From Acidovorax kalamii (GTDB lineage Bacteria > Pseudomonadota > Gammaproteobacteria > Burkholderiales > Burkholderiaceae_C), in contig NZ_NOIG01000001.1 in NCBI RefSeq assembly GCF_002245625.1, forward strand, positions 1-64,000: a DNA stretch of 64,000 nt, given 5' to 3'. The notes under the pieces are model-generated. The model did no database searches and was not told the DNA's origin. It worked only from the letters and a program-made list of their open reading frames with translations. The first letter of the stretch is position 1. Each line of letters opens with the position of its first letter. Both the position numbers and the translations under genes were made by a program. Of this stretch, positions 34,645 through 44,030 are shown piece after piece.

Positions 34645-37529
34645 CACGCGTGGGCCCGGCTCTCGCCGCTGCCGAACAGGTTGCTGGTGCAGCGGCCGCA
34701 GATGGTGGGATGCGCGGCATCGCTGCCCACGTCACTACGGTAGTGCCAGCAGCGCTCGCATTTGGCGTCAGAACTGGGGTTCACGCGGATCTGTAGCTCG
34801 CTTCCAGCTATCAATTCGATAGCGGATGTGATGAATACAAACTTCAGGTCGTCGCCCAGGCTGGCCAACAGCGCGTGGTCTTCGGGGGCTGCCGTCAGCG
34901 AAACGGTGGCCTGCAGGGATGAGCCCACCTTGCCATCGGCGCGCAGGGTTTCGATCTCCTTGTTCACCGCATCGCGGATCTCGCGGATGCGCGACCACTT
35001 GGCCAGCAGGCCTTCGTCGGCACCGGCACCCACGCCTGCCACGTTGCCGTAGGTCTCCAGGAAGATGGAGTCGGAATTGCCGAACACCTTCCACGCCTCT
35101 TCGGCCGTGAACGACAAAAACGGTGCCATCCAGCGCAGCATGGCGTGCGTGATGTTGTAGAGCGCGGTCTGCGCGCTGCGGCGGGCCAGGCTCTTGGGCG
35201 CCGTGGTGTAGAGGCGGTCCTTGAGCACGTCCAGGTAGAAGCCGCCCAGGTCTTCCGAGCAGTACAGCTGCAGCTTGGCGACCACAGGGTGGAACTCATA
35301 CACCTTGTAGTGCGCCAGCACTTCGGCCTGGAACTCGGACGCGCGGGTGAGCGCGTAGCGGTCGATCTCCAGCATCTGGCCGAACGGCACGGCATCCTTG
35401 GCCGGGTCGAAGTCGCTCACGTTGGCCAGCAAGAAGCGCAGCGTGTTGCGGATGCGGCGGTAGGCGTCCACCACACGCGCCAGGATCTTCTCGTCGCCCG
35501 CGATGTCGCCCGAGTAGTCGCTGGCGGCCACCCACAGACGGATGATCTCGGCGCCGAGCTTCTTGTTGATCTCCTGCGGGTCGATGCCGTTGCCCAGCGA
35601 CTTGCTCATCTTGCGGCCCTGGCTGTCCACGGTGAAGCCGTGGGTCAGCAGGCCGCGATAGGGCGCGCGGCCTTCCAGCGCGGACGCCAGCAGCAGCGAG
35701 CTGTGGAACCAGCCGCGGTGCTGGTCATGGCCTTCGAGGTACAGGTCGGCCTCGGGGCCGGTGTCGTGGTGCACCTCGGGGTGCGTGCCGCGCAGCACAT
35801 GGCTGAAGGTGGAGCCGGAGTCAAACCACACTTCGAGGATGTCGGTGCTCTTGGTGTAGTGCGGCGCGTCTTCGGCGCCCAGGATCTCTTCGGTCGTCAC
35901 GCGGCTCCAGGCCTCGATGCCACCCTTTTCCACGATGTCAGCGGCCTGGTCCATGATCTCCATGGTGCGCGGGTGCAGTTCGCCCGAATCCTTGTGCAGG
36001 AAGAACGGGATGGGCACGCCCCAGCTGCGCTGGCGCGAGATGCACCAGTCCGGCCGCCCGGCGATCATGTCGTGCAGGCGGGCCTTGCCGTTTTCGGGGT
36101 AGAAGCTGGTGTGCTCGATCGCATCGAGTGCGATCTGGCGTAGCGTCTTGGCGGGCTTCATGCCTGCTTTAGTGAACACGCCTTCGCCTTCGTCCATGCG
36201 GATGAACCACTGCGCGGCGGCGCGGTAGATCACCGGCGTCTTGTGGCGCCAGCAGTGCGGGTAGCTGTGCGTGATGTCCTTGGTGGTCATCAGGCGGCCT
36301 GCGTTGCGCAAGGCTTCGATGATCACGGGCACGGCCTTCCAGATGTGCTGGCCGCCAAACAGCGGGAAGTCGGCCGCGTAGGCGCCGTTGCCTTGCACAG
36401 GGTTCAGGATCTCGTCCAGCGCCATGCCATGTGCGCGGCAGGAGTTGAAGTCTTCCAGGCCATACGCAGGCGACGAGTGCACGATACCCGTGCCGTCATC
36501 GGCCGTGGCGTAGTCGGCCAGGTACACGGGCGACAGGCGGCGGTAGCCAAAGCTGCCGTCTTCGCTGGCCACGTCGTACAGCGGGTGTTCGAATTCCAGG
36601 CCGCCCAGGTTCTTGCCCGGGGTGGTGGCCAGCACGGTGCCGGTGAGGCCGTAGCGCTCCAGGCACGAGGCCACCAGCGGCTCGGCCACGAGCAGGATGC
36701 GCTCGCCTGCGTCCACCAGCGCATAGCTGATCTCGGGGTTCAGGTTCAGGGCCTGGTTGGCGGGGATGGTCCAGGCGGTGGTGGTCCAGATGACCACAAA
36801 CGCGTCCTTGGCCAGTGCGGGCAGCCCGAAGGAGGCGGCGAGCTTGGCTGGCTCATGCGATTTGAAGGCCACGTCCAGCGTGGTGCTCTTCTTGTCCTGG
36901 TATTCGATCTCAAACTCGGCCAGCGACGAGCCGCAGTCAAAGCACCAGTACACGGGCTTGAGGCCCCGGTACACAAAGCCGCGTTCCATCACGCGCTTGA
37001 AGGCGCGGATCTCGCCCGCCTCGTTGGCGGGGTTCATGGTCTTGTAGGGGTTGTCCCATTCGCCCAGAACGCCCAGGCGCTTGAAGTCCACCATCTGCTG
37101 CGCGATCTGCTCGGTAGCGAACGCGCGGCTCTTGGCCTGCATGTCGTCGCGGCTCAGGTTGCGGCCGTGTTTTTTCTCGATGGCGTTCTCGATCGGCAGG
37201 CCGTGGCAGTCCCAGCCGGGCACGTACAGCGCGTCAAAGCCTTCGAGCTGGCGCGCCTTGGTGATCATGTCCTTCAGGATCTTGTTGACCGCATGGCCCA
37301 TGTGGATCTGTCCGTTGGCATAGGGCGGGCCGTCATGCAGGATGAACTTGGGGGCGCCCCGGCGGGCGTCGCGCAGGCGCTTGTAGATGCCCTTGTCTTC
37401 CCAGTCCTTCACCCAGTTTGGCTCGCGCTTGGGCAGGTCGCCGCGCATAGGGAAGGGGGTGTCGGGCAGGTTCAGGGTGCTGCGGTAATCCGGAGCAGTG
37501 GAGGTGGGCGTGCTGGCGTTGTCGGACAT
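34644..37529 (-). CDS. ileS: Isoleucyl-tRNA synthetase
   Basis: Class I synthetase charging tRNA-Ile (961 residues). The HIGH motif appears as HMGH in [16 protein letters not shown] (near residue 75) and KMSKS is intact in [11 protein letters not shown]. The C-terminal zinc site is present (CERCWHY ... CGRCTSNL), as in the E. coli type. The editing domain (CP1) lies in between. Residues about 902-914 ([10 protein letters not shown]) are encoded by a partial dispersed repeat. It lies 113 bp downstream of ribF and overlaps lspA. Confidence 0.97.
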   Translation of the reverse strand: MSDNASTPTSTAPDYRSTLNLPDTPFPMRGDLPKREPNWVKDWEDKGIYKRLRDARRGAPKFILHDGPPYANGQIHMGHAVNKILKDMITKARQLEGFDALYVPGWDCHGLPIENAIEKKHGRNLSRDDMQAKSRAFATEQIAQQMVDFKRLGVLGEWDNPYKTMNPANEAGEIRAFKRVMERGFVYRGLKPVYWCFDCGSSLAEFEIEYQDKKSTTLDVAFKSHEPAKLAASFGLPALAKDAFVVIWTTTAWTIPANQALNLNPEISYALVDAGERILLVAEPLVASCLERYGLTGTVLATTPGKNLGGLEFEHPLYDVASEDGSFGYRRLSPVYLADYATADDGTGIVHSSPAYGLEDFNSCRAHGMALDEILNPVQGNGAYAADFPLFGGQHIWKAVPVIIEALRNAGRLMTTKDITHSYPHCWRHKTPVIYRAAAQWFIRMDEGEGVFTKAGMKPAKTLRQIALDAIEHTSFYPENGKARLHDMIAGRPDWCISRQRSWGVPIPFFLHKDSGELHPRTMEIMDQAADIVEKGGIEAWSRVTTEEILGAEDAPHYTKSTDILEVWFDSGSTFSHVLRGTHPEVHHDTGPEADLYLEGHDQHRGWFHSSLLLASALEGRAPYRGLLTHGFTVDSQGRKMSKSLGNGIDPQEINKKLGAEIIRLWVAASDYSGDIAGDEKILARVVDAYRRIRNTLRFLLANVSDFDPAKDAVPFGQMLEIDRYALTRASEFQAEVLAHYKVYEFHPVVAKLQLYCSEDLGGFYLDVLKDRLYTTAPKSLARRSAQTALYNITHAMLRWMAPFLSFTAEEAWKVFGNSDSIFLETYGNVAGVGAGADEGLLAKWSRIREIRDAVNKEIETLRADGKVGSSLQATVSLTAAPEDHALLASLGDDLKFVFITSAIELIAGSELQIRVNPSSDAKCERCWHYRSDVGSDAAHPTICGRCTSNLFGSGESRAHA
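34786..34824 (-). repeat. Dispersed repeat, partial copy G (inside ileS)
   Basis: On the minus strand it reads CGCTATCGAATTGATAGCTGG and then AGCGAGCTACAG. Only the inverted-repeat half (GCTATCGAATTGATAGC) is well preserved; the right half is lost or very degenerate. It is read in frame by ileS. Confidence 0.4.
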
Positions 37530-37642
37530 GAGGGAGCCTTAAAACGGGGCATTCCGGGGCAGGCCCGGAGCAATGCGGGGAAACAGGGAGCGAAACGCGA
37601 GAGGTGTCGGGCCTGCAGGGCAGGCGCTGCGCAGGCAGCCCC

Positions 37643-38692
37643 CTAAATTCGGTCGCGCGTGGTCTGACGCCGGGTCTCGGTGTGATTGGGGGCGTGGGCC
37701 GAGGCAAAGTAGGCACGCGCGTCGGCGCAGTCTTTGGCGATGCCCTTCGTCAGGGCGTCCAGACCGTCGTACTTCAGCTCGTCGTGCAGTTTGTGCAGCA
37801 GTTCCACGCGCACGATTTTACCGTACGCCCCCTCGGGCCCCAGATCGGCGGGCCACTGCAGGCAATGGGTTTCCAGCAGCACACGGCCGCCATTGACGTC
37901 GTTTGGGTCCAGCGAGGGGCGCACGCCCAGGTTGGCCACCCCCGGCAAAGGCTCGGCCGAGAGGCCATGCACAAGCACCGCAAAGATGCCGCTGGCGGCG
38001 GGTTTCCAGTGCGCGAACCGCAGGTTCAGGGTGCGAAAACCGTTGCCCGCACCGGCGGACGTGGCGCCCAGCTCGCGGCCCAGCTTGCGGCCATGCACCA
38101 CATGGCCGCTGATGGTGTAGGGCCGCCCCAGCAGGCGGGCTGCTGCTTCCATGTCGCCTGCGGCCAGGGCCTGGCGCACGGCGGAACTCGATACCCGCAA
38201 CCCATGCACCTCGTAGCTGTTCATGCGCGCTACGTCAAAACCTTTGGCTTGCCCGGCAGCGTCCAGCATGGCGTAGTCGCCCGCGCGCTGGCGGCCAAAG
38301 CGGAAATCGTCGCCCACCAGCACGTAGCGGGCGCCCAGGCCGCGCACCAGTACCTCGTCGATGAAAGCGTCGGGCGATTGGGCGGCCAGCCGGGCGTCAA
38401 AAGGCAGCACCACGGTCTGCTGCACACCGCAGCGTGCCAGCTCGGTCAGCTTGTCGCGCAGCGTGCCCACGCGCGCGGGGGCGAGTTCCGGCTTGCTGTG
38501 AACCCCGGCAAAGTAGTCCCTCGGGTGCGGCTCGAACGTCAGCACGCAGCTTTCCACCCCCCGGTGCGCGGCCTCGCTGTTGAGCAGGGCCAGCATGGCC
38601 TGGTGGCCCCGGTGCACGCCATCGAAATTGCCGATGGTCAGCGCACAGGCATTGGCAATGCCAGGGTGGTGGAAGCCGCGAAAGATCTTCAT
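37643..38692 (-). CDS. ribF: Bifunctional riboflavin kinase / FAD synthetase
   Basis: A 349-residue enzyme making FMN and FAD from riboflavin. The N-terminal nucleotidyltransferase domain has IGNFDGVHRGHQ (18-29) and later SSSAVRQALAAG; the C-terminal flavokinase domain has GRPYTISGHVVHGRKLGR and the NGGRVLLETHCL-like stretch. The start at 38692 is MKIFRGFHHP. It is the first gene of the ribF-ileS-lspA operon and its promoter should lie in the 257-bp gap to the divergent HNH gene. Confidence 0.95.
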   Translation of the reverse strand: MKIFRGFHHPGIANACALTIGNFDGVHRGHQAMLALLNSEAAHRGVESCVLTFEPHPRDYFAGVHSKPELAPARVGTLRDKLTELARCGVQQTVVLPFDARLAAQSPDAFIDEVLVRGLGARYVLVGDDFRFGRQRAGDYAMLDAAGQAKGFDVARMNSYEVHGLRVSSSAVRQALAAGDMEAAARLLGRPYTISGHVVHGRKLGRELGATSAGAGNGFRTLNLRFAHWKPAASGIFAVLVHGLSAEPLPGVANLGVRPSLDPNDVNGGRVLLETHCLQWPADLGPEGAYGKIVRVELLHKLHDELKYDGLDALTKGIAKDCADARAYFASAHAPNHTETRRQTTRDRI

Positions 38693-38696
38693 CGGT

Positions 38697-38763
38697 TTGT
38701 TATCTTTTTGATAGCACCATGCGCAGGTCCATCAAGCGCAGGACGCCAATTTGTCATGAAAAC
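38697..38763 (+). repeat. Dispersed repeat, copy H (upstream of ribF)
   Basis: Copy reading TTGTTATCTTTTTGATAGCA, then CCATGCGCAGGTCCATCAAG, CGCAGGACGCCAATTTG and TCATGAAAA. Well preserved and intergenic. It begins five bases upstream of the ribF start and may lie in the leader or promoter of the ribF operon. Confidence 0.7.
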
Positions 38764-38949
38764 GGAGTATATTGTGACCCACGGCTGGCCCCGCGCAGGG
38801 CTGCCCGCGAGACATCTGCGTTCAGAATCCTTTAGGACTTGCGCAAACCGGGATGCAACAACCGCCTTTTCCTCGGGGCGGACCACTTGCCAGAGTCCTG
38901 TTTTGCGTAAGTCATGTCCTTGTGTACTTTGTGTTCCAGGAGGCGTGTT

Positions 38950-39507
38950 TTGAAGGTCTTGAAGCTGTCAGCCCAAGGGCTGCCCCAATCGTGGATTTCG
39001 CTTGAACAGGCGGTGATTCATTACGCCGCCGGGGAGGTGCGCTGGGAATCCGGCGGCCAGATCGCCCGGTTCCGGGGTGGGCACAACGCCATCACGGGTG
39101 AACAATCGGTGATTGCCATCAACAGCATCATCGGCACCAAGGGCGTGCCCAGCATCAACCCGTTCGATCTCAAGCCTAGCCTCACCAACAGCAAGCTCTT
39201 CGCTCGCGACCGCAATGTGTGCGCCTACTGCGGCGGCCACTTCCACGAGGAACACCTCACGCGCGAACACATCGTGCCCTTTGCCCGCAACGGGCAGGAC
39301 CACTGGATGAACGTGGTGACGGCCTGCCGCCCCTGCAACCACCGCAAGGGCCCGCGCACACCCGAGCAGGCGCACATGCCGCTGCTGTACACGCCCTACG
39401 TGCCCAGCCTGTGGGAGGACTTCATCCTGCGCAACCGACGCATCCTGGCGGATCAGATGGATTTTCTGATGGCCCATGTACCCAAGTCGTCACGTCTGCT
39501 GGCCTGA
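38950..39507 (+). CDS. HNH endonuclease family protein
   Basis: A 185-residue protein with an HNH nuclease domain: NVCAYCGGHFHEEHLTREHIVPFARNG holds the first CxxC and the catalytic His, and DHWMNVVTACRPCNHRKG the second zinc pair and the Asn/His. The best start is TTG at 38950, because AGGAGG (38938-38943) lies six bases upstream; an earlier in-frame ATG at 38914 has no ribosome site. This small HNH protein type is found as a single housekeeping-like gene in many betaproteobacteria. Its target is unknown. Confidence 0.87.
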   Translation: MKVLKLSAQGLPQSWISLEQAVIHYAAGEVRWESGGQIARFRGGHNAITGEQSVIAINSIIGTKGVPSINPFDLKPSLTNSKLFARDRNVCAYCGGHFHEEHLTREHIVPFARNGQDHWMNVVTACRPCNHRKGPRTPEQAHMPLLYTPYVPSLWEDFILRNRRILADQMDFLMAHVPKSSRLLA

Positions 39508-39509
39508 CG

Positions 39510-39549
39510 CCCTGACACCCGGCTGGGCGCGGGGTGGTCAGGGATTTTT
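39510..39549 (+). terminator. Rho-independent terminator after HNH gene
   Basis: Stem CCCTGACACCC / GGGTGGTCAGGG (one bulged base) with an 11-base loop, followed by ATTTTT. It starts two bases after the HNH stop. Confidence 0.65.
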
Positions 39550-39563
39550 GAAGCGTGAAGGCT

Positions 39564-40874
39564 TCAGGCGGCCTTGCAGGCGGTCACTACGAACCCGTTC
39601 ACGGGTTGGTGGTTTTCCTCGCGCAGTTCGGTGTCACGCACTTCCACCGAAGCAAAGCCTGCGGCTTTGCACAGGGCCTCGATGTGGCTGCGTTTGTGGG
39701 CGTAGCGGCCAGAGGGCTGTAGCACCAGGTCGGCGCCTTGCTCGGGTGCAGTCTCGAATGAAAAGACCATCATGCCGCCCGGCACCAGCACACGCAGAGC
39801 ATTGGGAATTGCCTCGGTCACGTCACCGGCGTAGATGAACACGTCGAGCGCCGCGATCACCTGGTAGAGGCCATCGGGTGTCTCGCGCAGGGCATCGTGC
39901 AGGTTCACGGTGTGGAAACGGTCGTACACGTTGTGGCGCGCCGCCTGATCGATCATCTTCATCGACGGGTCCACGCCCACCAGTGCGCCGTCCAGGCGGC
40001 CCAGGCACACACCCAGCAGGCCGGTGCCGCAACCCAGATCCAGCACATTGATTTTCTTTTCTGGGTGGCGCGCCAGGATCTGGTCGCCCACCTGCTTGGG
40101 CAACTGGTACTTGAGGCCCCGCACCATGTGCAGGTCGTAGAACTCCGCCATGTTGTCAAACATCGGGCGAGTCAGCTCCGCAGGTTGCTGCCTGGGTGTT
40201 TCGCCGCGCGCGAGCTGTGCGTAGTACTGATAGACCGCGTCATCCGGTGCCAGACTCAGCAGGACTGCAGTGTCTTGTTCTGCGTCGGCGGGCTTGCCCG
40301 CAGCAACGCATGCCTGCACACGTCCAATGAGGGTCTTGGAATCCTGAGGGTTCTCTGCGACGAGCGCGCCCCACAGCGCCAGGGACTCCTCGTGCTGGCC
40401 CAGGCTGCTCAGGTCGGCGGCCAGCAGGCGCCGAAGCATCACGTCGCCGGGCACCAGTTCCAGGCCTCGACGAAGGTGGCGGATCGCCATTTCGTAGTGG
40501 CCTGCACGGTGTGCAATGTCCACCACGCCGGCCAGAACCTGCAGGTTCTGCGGTTCGATCAGTGCAACCTTTTCAGCGGTTTCTACCGCCTCCTTGAACT
40601 GGTTCTGGCGGGCGAGCAACAGCGCCAGTTCCAGCAGGCCAGGGCCCCAGTCCGGGGCCAGCGACACCGACTTGCGCAGGGCTTCAAACGCGCCCTTCAC
40701 ATTGCCAGCCTTTTCTGCCAACAGGCCACCCAGCATGAAAACGCGCGCGTCTTGCGGCCATTGGGCGTTGGCCTTGTTGAGCGTCTGAGCCGCATTCTTG
40801 AGGTCGCCCTGGGCAATTTGTTCGCGGGCCTTGGTCAGATATTGGAGATTGGGGTCGGTCGCTGTGGCGCTCAT
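39564..40874 (-). CDS. TPR-repeat protein with C-terminal SAM-dependent methyltransferase domain
   Basis: A 436-residue protein with two parts. Residues 1 to about 200 are TPR repeats (AREQIAQGDLKNAAQTLNKAN, SLAPDWGPGLLELALLLARQNQ and so on). The rest is a class I methyltransferase with motif I VLDLGCGTGLLG and a VLVPGGMMVFSFET segment. Similar TPR-methyltransferases are common in proteobacteria with unknown targets. The start at 40874 (MSATATDPN) was chosen over a longer frame without a ribosome site. It lies 137 bp downstream of the histidine kinase gene on the same strand. Confidence 0.87.
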   Translation of the reverse strand: MSATATDPNLQYLTKAREQIAQGDLKNAAQTLNKANAQWPQDARVFMLGGLLAEKAGNVKGAFEALRKSVSLAPDWGPGLLELALLLARQNQFKEAVETAEKVALIEPQNLQVLAGVVDIAHRAGHYEMAIRHLRRGLELVPGDVMLRRLLAADLSSLGQHEESLALWGALVAENPQDSKTLIGRVQACVAAGKPADAEQDTAVLLSLAPDDAVYQYYAQLARGETPRQQPAELTRPMFDNMAEFYDLHMVRGLKYQLPKQVGDQILARHPEKKINVLDLGCGTGLLGVCLGRLDGALVGVDPSMKMIDQAARHNVYDRFHTVNLHDALRETPDGLYQVIAALDVFIYAGDVTEAIPNALRVLVPGGMMVFSFETAPEQGADLVLQPSGRYAHKRSHIEALCKAAGFASVEVRDTELREENHQPVNGFVVTACKAA

Positions 40875-41011
40875 GGGGTGCTGGATGGTTGCAAACGGAC
40901 CGCTGTGCGGTCTGCCAGGCTCTGCGAGCCCGTATCGATAAGGAATGGGTGCTGAATTATCCAGGATTCCTGCCGCAGGCCCTTGGGGGTAGGCAACGGC
41001 TGCGCGGCGAC

Positions 41012-43072
41012 TCAGCCCTGGCCGATGCGCTGGGCTTGCAGGGACAGCGTGAAACAGGTGCCTTCTCCCACTGTGGATTCGACGGTGATGTCGCCACCAT
41101 GCAGGCGCGCCACCCTGCGCGCCACCCACAGTCCCAGGCCAAACCCTCTGCTTTGGTCGGTGCGGTCACCCCGTTCAAACCGTTCAAAGATCCGGTTCAT
41201 GACATCGAGTGACATGCCGGAGCCTTCATCCGCCACCGAAATTTCCAGAAGCCCTGATTCCCCTCTGCGTGCCGCGATGAAAATCTCCCCCGCTGCGGCG
41301 TACTTCACGGCGTTGTCCACCAGGTTGGACAGCGCGATGTGTAACAGCGTTGCATCACACACCCACTCCTCGGGTGCGGCGTCGGTGAACAACTGCAAGT
41401 GGTGGCGTGGAGACCAGTGCACCAACTGTGCCGCGTGCTGCAGCAGATCGCTCACTCTGGTGGGCGACGCCTGTAAAGAGAATCCCGCGCTATCCAGTCT
41501 TTCATTGATCAGGCAACTGTCTACCAATGATGTGAGGCGCCTGCAGGCCCTGCGGATCTGTGCTGCACGGTCAGTTTGGGATGGAAGATCGGGCGAAGGA
41601 AAGGCCTGTTGTTCCGCTGCTGCGCTATCTATAACGGCCAGAGGGGTTCTGAACTCATGGCTGATCATGTGAAAGAACTGCTTTTGCTCATCCCGCAGAG
41701 TTCGTTCGTTCTCCAGGGCCTGGCCCAATGCAGTTTGTGCCTCCGTGAGCTGAGCGGTGCGCTGCTCGATGCGCTCCTCCAGAGAATGCTCGGACAGGGC
41801 TAGCCGCTCGATAGCCCGGTCCTTGGCCAGTTGCGCCTGTCGGTACCGTGCCACCATGCCGACAAAAACAGCGATGGCGAGCAAACTGGTGAAGGCGATG
41901 GCTTCCAGTTGCCAGAGCGAGGTTGCATCTATCCTCAATGGGACCAGTCCTGTCATGAGGATGGCGATGGGGACCCCGCCCAAGCCGTGCAGGCCATAGG
42001 CAGCGAGCAGCAGCGCATGCGCAGCGATGCGATCTCGCCGTCGCAATGTCAGCAAGCACATGGCCACGCCCGCCACGTCGGCGGCGAGAAGGGAGACCAG
42101 GTTGACCCATGCCACGGCCGGGTAAAACCCCAGCGGCACGCTCAAGGTACCGAGCAAGTTCAGTGCGATCAGGAATGTGAGGAGCCTGTCTGTCCTGCGG
42201 TAGCGGGTTCCGCGCGTCAGCTGTTCTTTGATCTGCCAAGCCAGCGTGGCGGGCAGAAGAAATGCCCCTATGCCCACGGCGTGGCTGGCCCACACTGTGA
42301 ATTCGTCCGGCGACCAGAGGCTCCCGTAGCCGCGCACATTGAAGATGTGAATGGCGCTGACGGTTCCCAGCACAGCCAGCGAGAACAGCGCGCGCGTGCG
42401 GAAGATGGCAGTCGCCGCCCAAATACAGACGAGCAAGATCGCCATGGCACCAAAGTACAACCCCATGCCGCGCTCGGATCGGGCAAGTTCTACCGCTAGC
42501 GCCTCTGTGGTGAGCACCTCCGCCTGGAACTGTATGGCGCTGGTGGTCTGGATTCGAACCAAGGCCGTTTGGCCGGGTACCAGGCGAAAGAGGTGTTGCC
42601 GGATGCCGACTTTTTGGTTCGGCGGAACCAAGTCGCCGCTGGTTTGCTCCAGCCACTCCCCGTTCACACCCTTCTGGTAGAGGGTCACGAAGTCGAGATA
42701 AGTGGGTTGGGCGAGTAGCCAGAGGCCTTCCTGGCCGGGGCCCAGGGTGGGGGCAGGCACCTCAAACCGAAGCCATACGGTATGGCCCAGATACCCTGCG
42801 TTCAAGGGGGTGCTCAGCCGGGATGTCATGGCACTCGCCTCGGTGCCAGCCACGGCATCGGGCCCGAGATGACCGAGTGGGTCATCCAGTCTGTCCATGG
42901 GAATGTCCCAGCCTAGCTGGGCGGTGGCGAACAGCGTGGAGGACCGGGCTGTCGCAGGCCACAAGGCGATCACCACAAGCAGGCAGACCCACAGCGCAGC
43001 CAGCCAGCAGCACGCCGTATGAGATTGGATTGGAGGTGGGTTGGCTGTGAGTTTTCGTGAGTTGTTGTGCAT
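41012..43072 (-). CDS. Sensor histidine kinase with 7TMR-DISM sensory region
   Basis: A 686-residue kinase. A signal/TM segment (about 18-40) is followed by a periplasmic DISMED2-type domain (to about 205), seven TM helices (about 210-405), a coiled coil (SEHSLEERIEQRTAQLTEAQ), HisKA with the phosphoacceptor His near 470 (FHMISHEFRTPLA) and HATPase (DNAVKYAA, DEGSGM, GFGLGLWV). 7TMR-DISM receptors are thought to sense carbohydrates or surface ligands. It is divergent from a response regulator 70 bp away, clearly its partner. Confidence 0.92.
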   Translation of the reverse strand: MHNNSRKLTANPPPIQSHTACCWLAALWVCLLVVIALWPATARSSTLFATAQLGWDIPMDRLDDPLGHLGPDAVAGTEASAMTSRLSTPLNAGYLGHTVWLRFEVPAPTLGPGQEGLWLLAQPTYLDFVTLYQKGVNGEWLEQTSGDLVPPNQKVGIRQHLFRLVPGQTALVRIQTTSAIQFQAEVLTTEALAVELARSERGMGLYFGAMAILLVCIWAATAIFRTRALFSLAVLGTVSAIHIFNVRGYGSLWSPDEFTVWASHAVGIGAFLLPATLAWQIKEQLTRGTRYRRTDRLLTFLIALNLLGTLSVPLGFYPAVAWVNLVSLLAADVAGVAMCLLTLRRRDRIAAHALLLAAYGLHGLGGVPIAILMTGLVPLRIDATSLWQLEAIAFTSLLAIAVFVGMVARYRQAQLAKDRAIERLALSEHSLEERIEQRTAQLTEAQTALGQALENERTLRDEQKQFFHMISHEFRTPLAVIDSAAAEQQAFPSPDLPSQTDRAAQIRRACRRLTSLVDSCLINERLDSAGFSLQASPTRVSDLLQHAAQLVHWSPRHHLQLFTDAAPEEWVCDATLLHIALSNLVDNAVKYAAAGEIFIAARRGESGLLEISVADEGSGMSLDVMNRIFERFERGDRTDQSRGFGLGLWVARRVARLHGGDITVESTVGEGTCFTLSLQAQRIGQG

Positions 43073-43142
43073 GGCTGGCTCGTCGATGCGCTGACACAAT
43101 GGTACGTAGCCAAATGTTTCGGACCCACCATCTATTCCTGTC

Positions 43143-43826
43143 ATGTCTGCAGAACCGATCATCGCAGTCGTAGAGGACGACGAAGACATCCGCAGCAATG
43201 TGTGCCGGTTTCTCGGGCGCTCGGGTTTCCAGTCCTGGGGGGCAGATTCCGCGGAGGATTTTTATGTCCGCCTACTGCGCAGCCGTGCCGATCTGGTGGT
43301 CATTGACATCGGATTGCCCGGCGAGGATGGCTTGAGCCTGCTGACCCGATTGGCTGCGCAGGGTGTGCCTACCGTGCTGATGACGGCCCGCGCGGATCTA
43401 GACAGCCGGATCAAGGGGCTGGAGGCCGGTGCCTTGCAGTATTTCGTCAAGCCGGTCGATATGCAGGAGCTGGTTGCAGGCATTCGGTCCCAGTTGCGCA
43501 ACAAGCAATTGCATGGCGGCGGCGAAGCGGTGGCAGCCGTGCCGTGGCAACTGGATTCTGCCAGCGCAACTTTGCGGGCCCCCAATCAGCAGACCGTGGC
43601 CCTCACGACCCGGGAGCTGGAGCTTCTGTCCTGCCTCATGCAGACACGGGGCGCGGTGGTGAGCAAACAGGCCCTGGTCCAGGCCGTGGGGGGGCGCGCG
43701 CTGGATGACGATTTCCATCGCATCGAGTCTGCTCTGACGCGGCTGCGCCGCAAGACCCTCGAAGCCACCGGCACGCCTTTGCCGGTGCGGGCGGTGTTTG
43801 GCAAAGGGCTTGTCTTCGTGCCTTAA
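43143..43826 (+). CDS. OmpR-family response regulator
   Basis: A 227-residue two-domain regulator. The receiver has the acidic pair (EDDED, 11-15), phosphoacceptor Asp55 (VVIDIGLPG), Thr81 (LMTAR) and Lys103 (YFVKP). The C-terminal winged helix (TTRELELLSCLMQTRGAVVSKQAL ... RLRRKTLEATG) is of OmpR/PhoB type. It is encoded divergently from the 7TMR-DISM kinase. The next gene downstream in the same direction codes for an IPTL-CTERM surface protein and is a possible target (inference). Confidence 0.93.
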   Translation: MSAEPIIAVVEDDEDIRSNVCRFLGRSGFQSWGADSAEDFYVRLLRSRADLVVIDIGLPGEDGLSLLTRLAAQGVPTVLMTARADLDSRIKGLEAGALQYFVKPVDMQELVAGIRSQLRNKQLHGGGEAVAAVPWQLDSASATLRAPNQQTVALTTRELELLSCLMQTRGAVVSKQALVQAVGGRALDDDFHRIESALTRLRRKTLEATGTPLPVRAVFGKGLVFVP

Positions 43827-44030
43827 ACGACTGTCTGCCGGGGAGGGCATCGATTCATCCGGTGCTGGATCCCCCTCATACCCCACCTAAGAAATTCTTG
43901 CATCGGTGACCAGAAGGCCGCCGAGGGGTGGCTTCGTCTGCGTGCGCCGTTTTTGCGTGAAGTGTGTGTTCGTTTTGTATCTGCCTGCGTTCGCAAGTGC
44001 GTCGGCAGCTTATCTACCAAGAGGGGGAAT

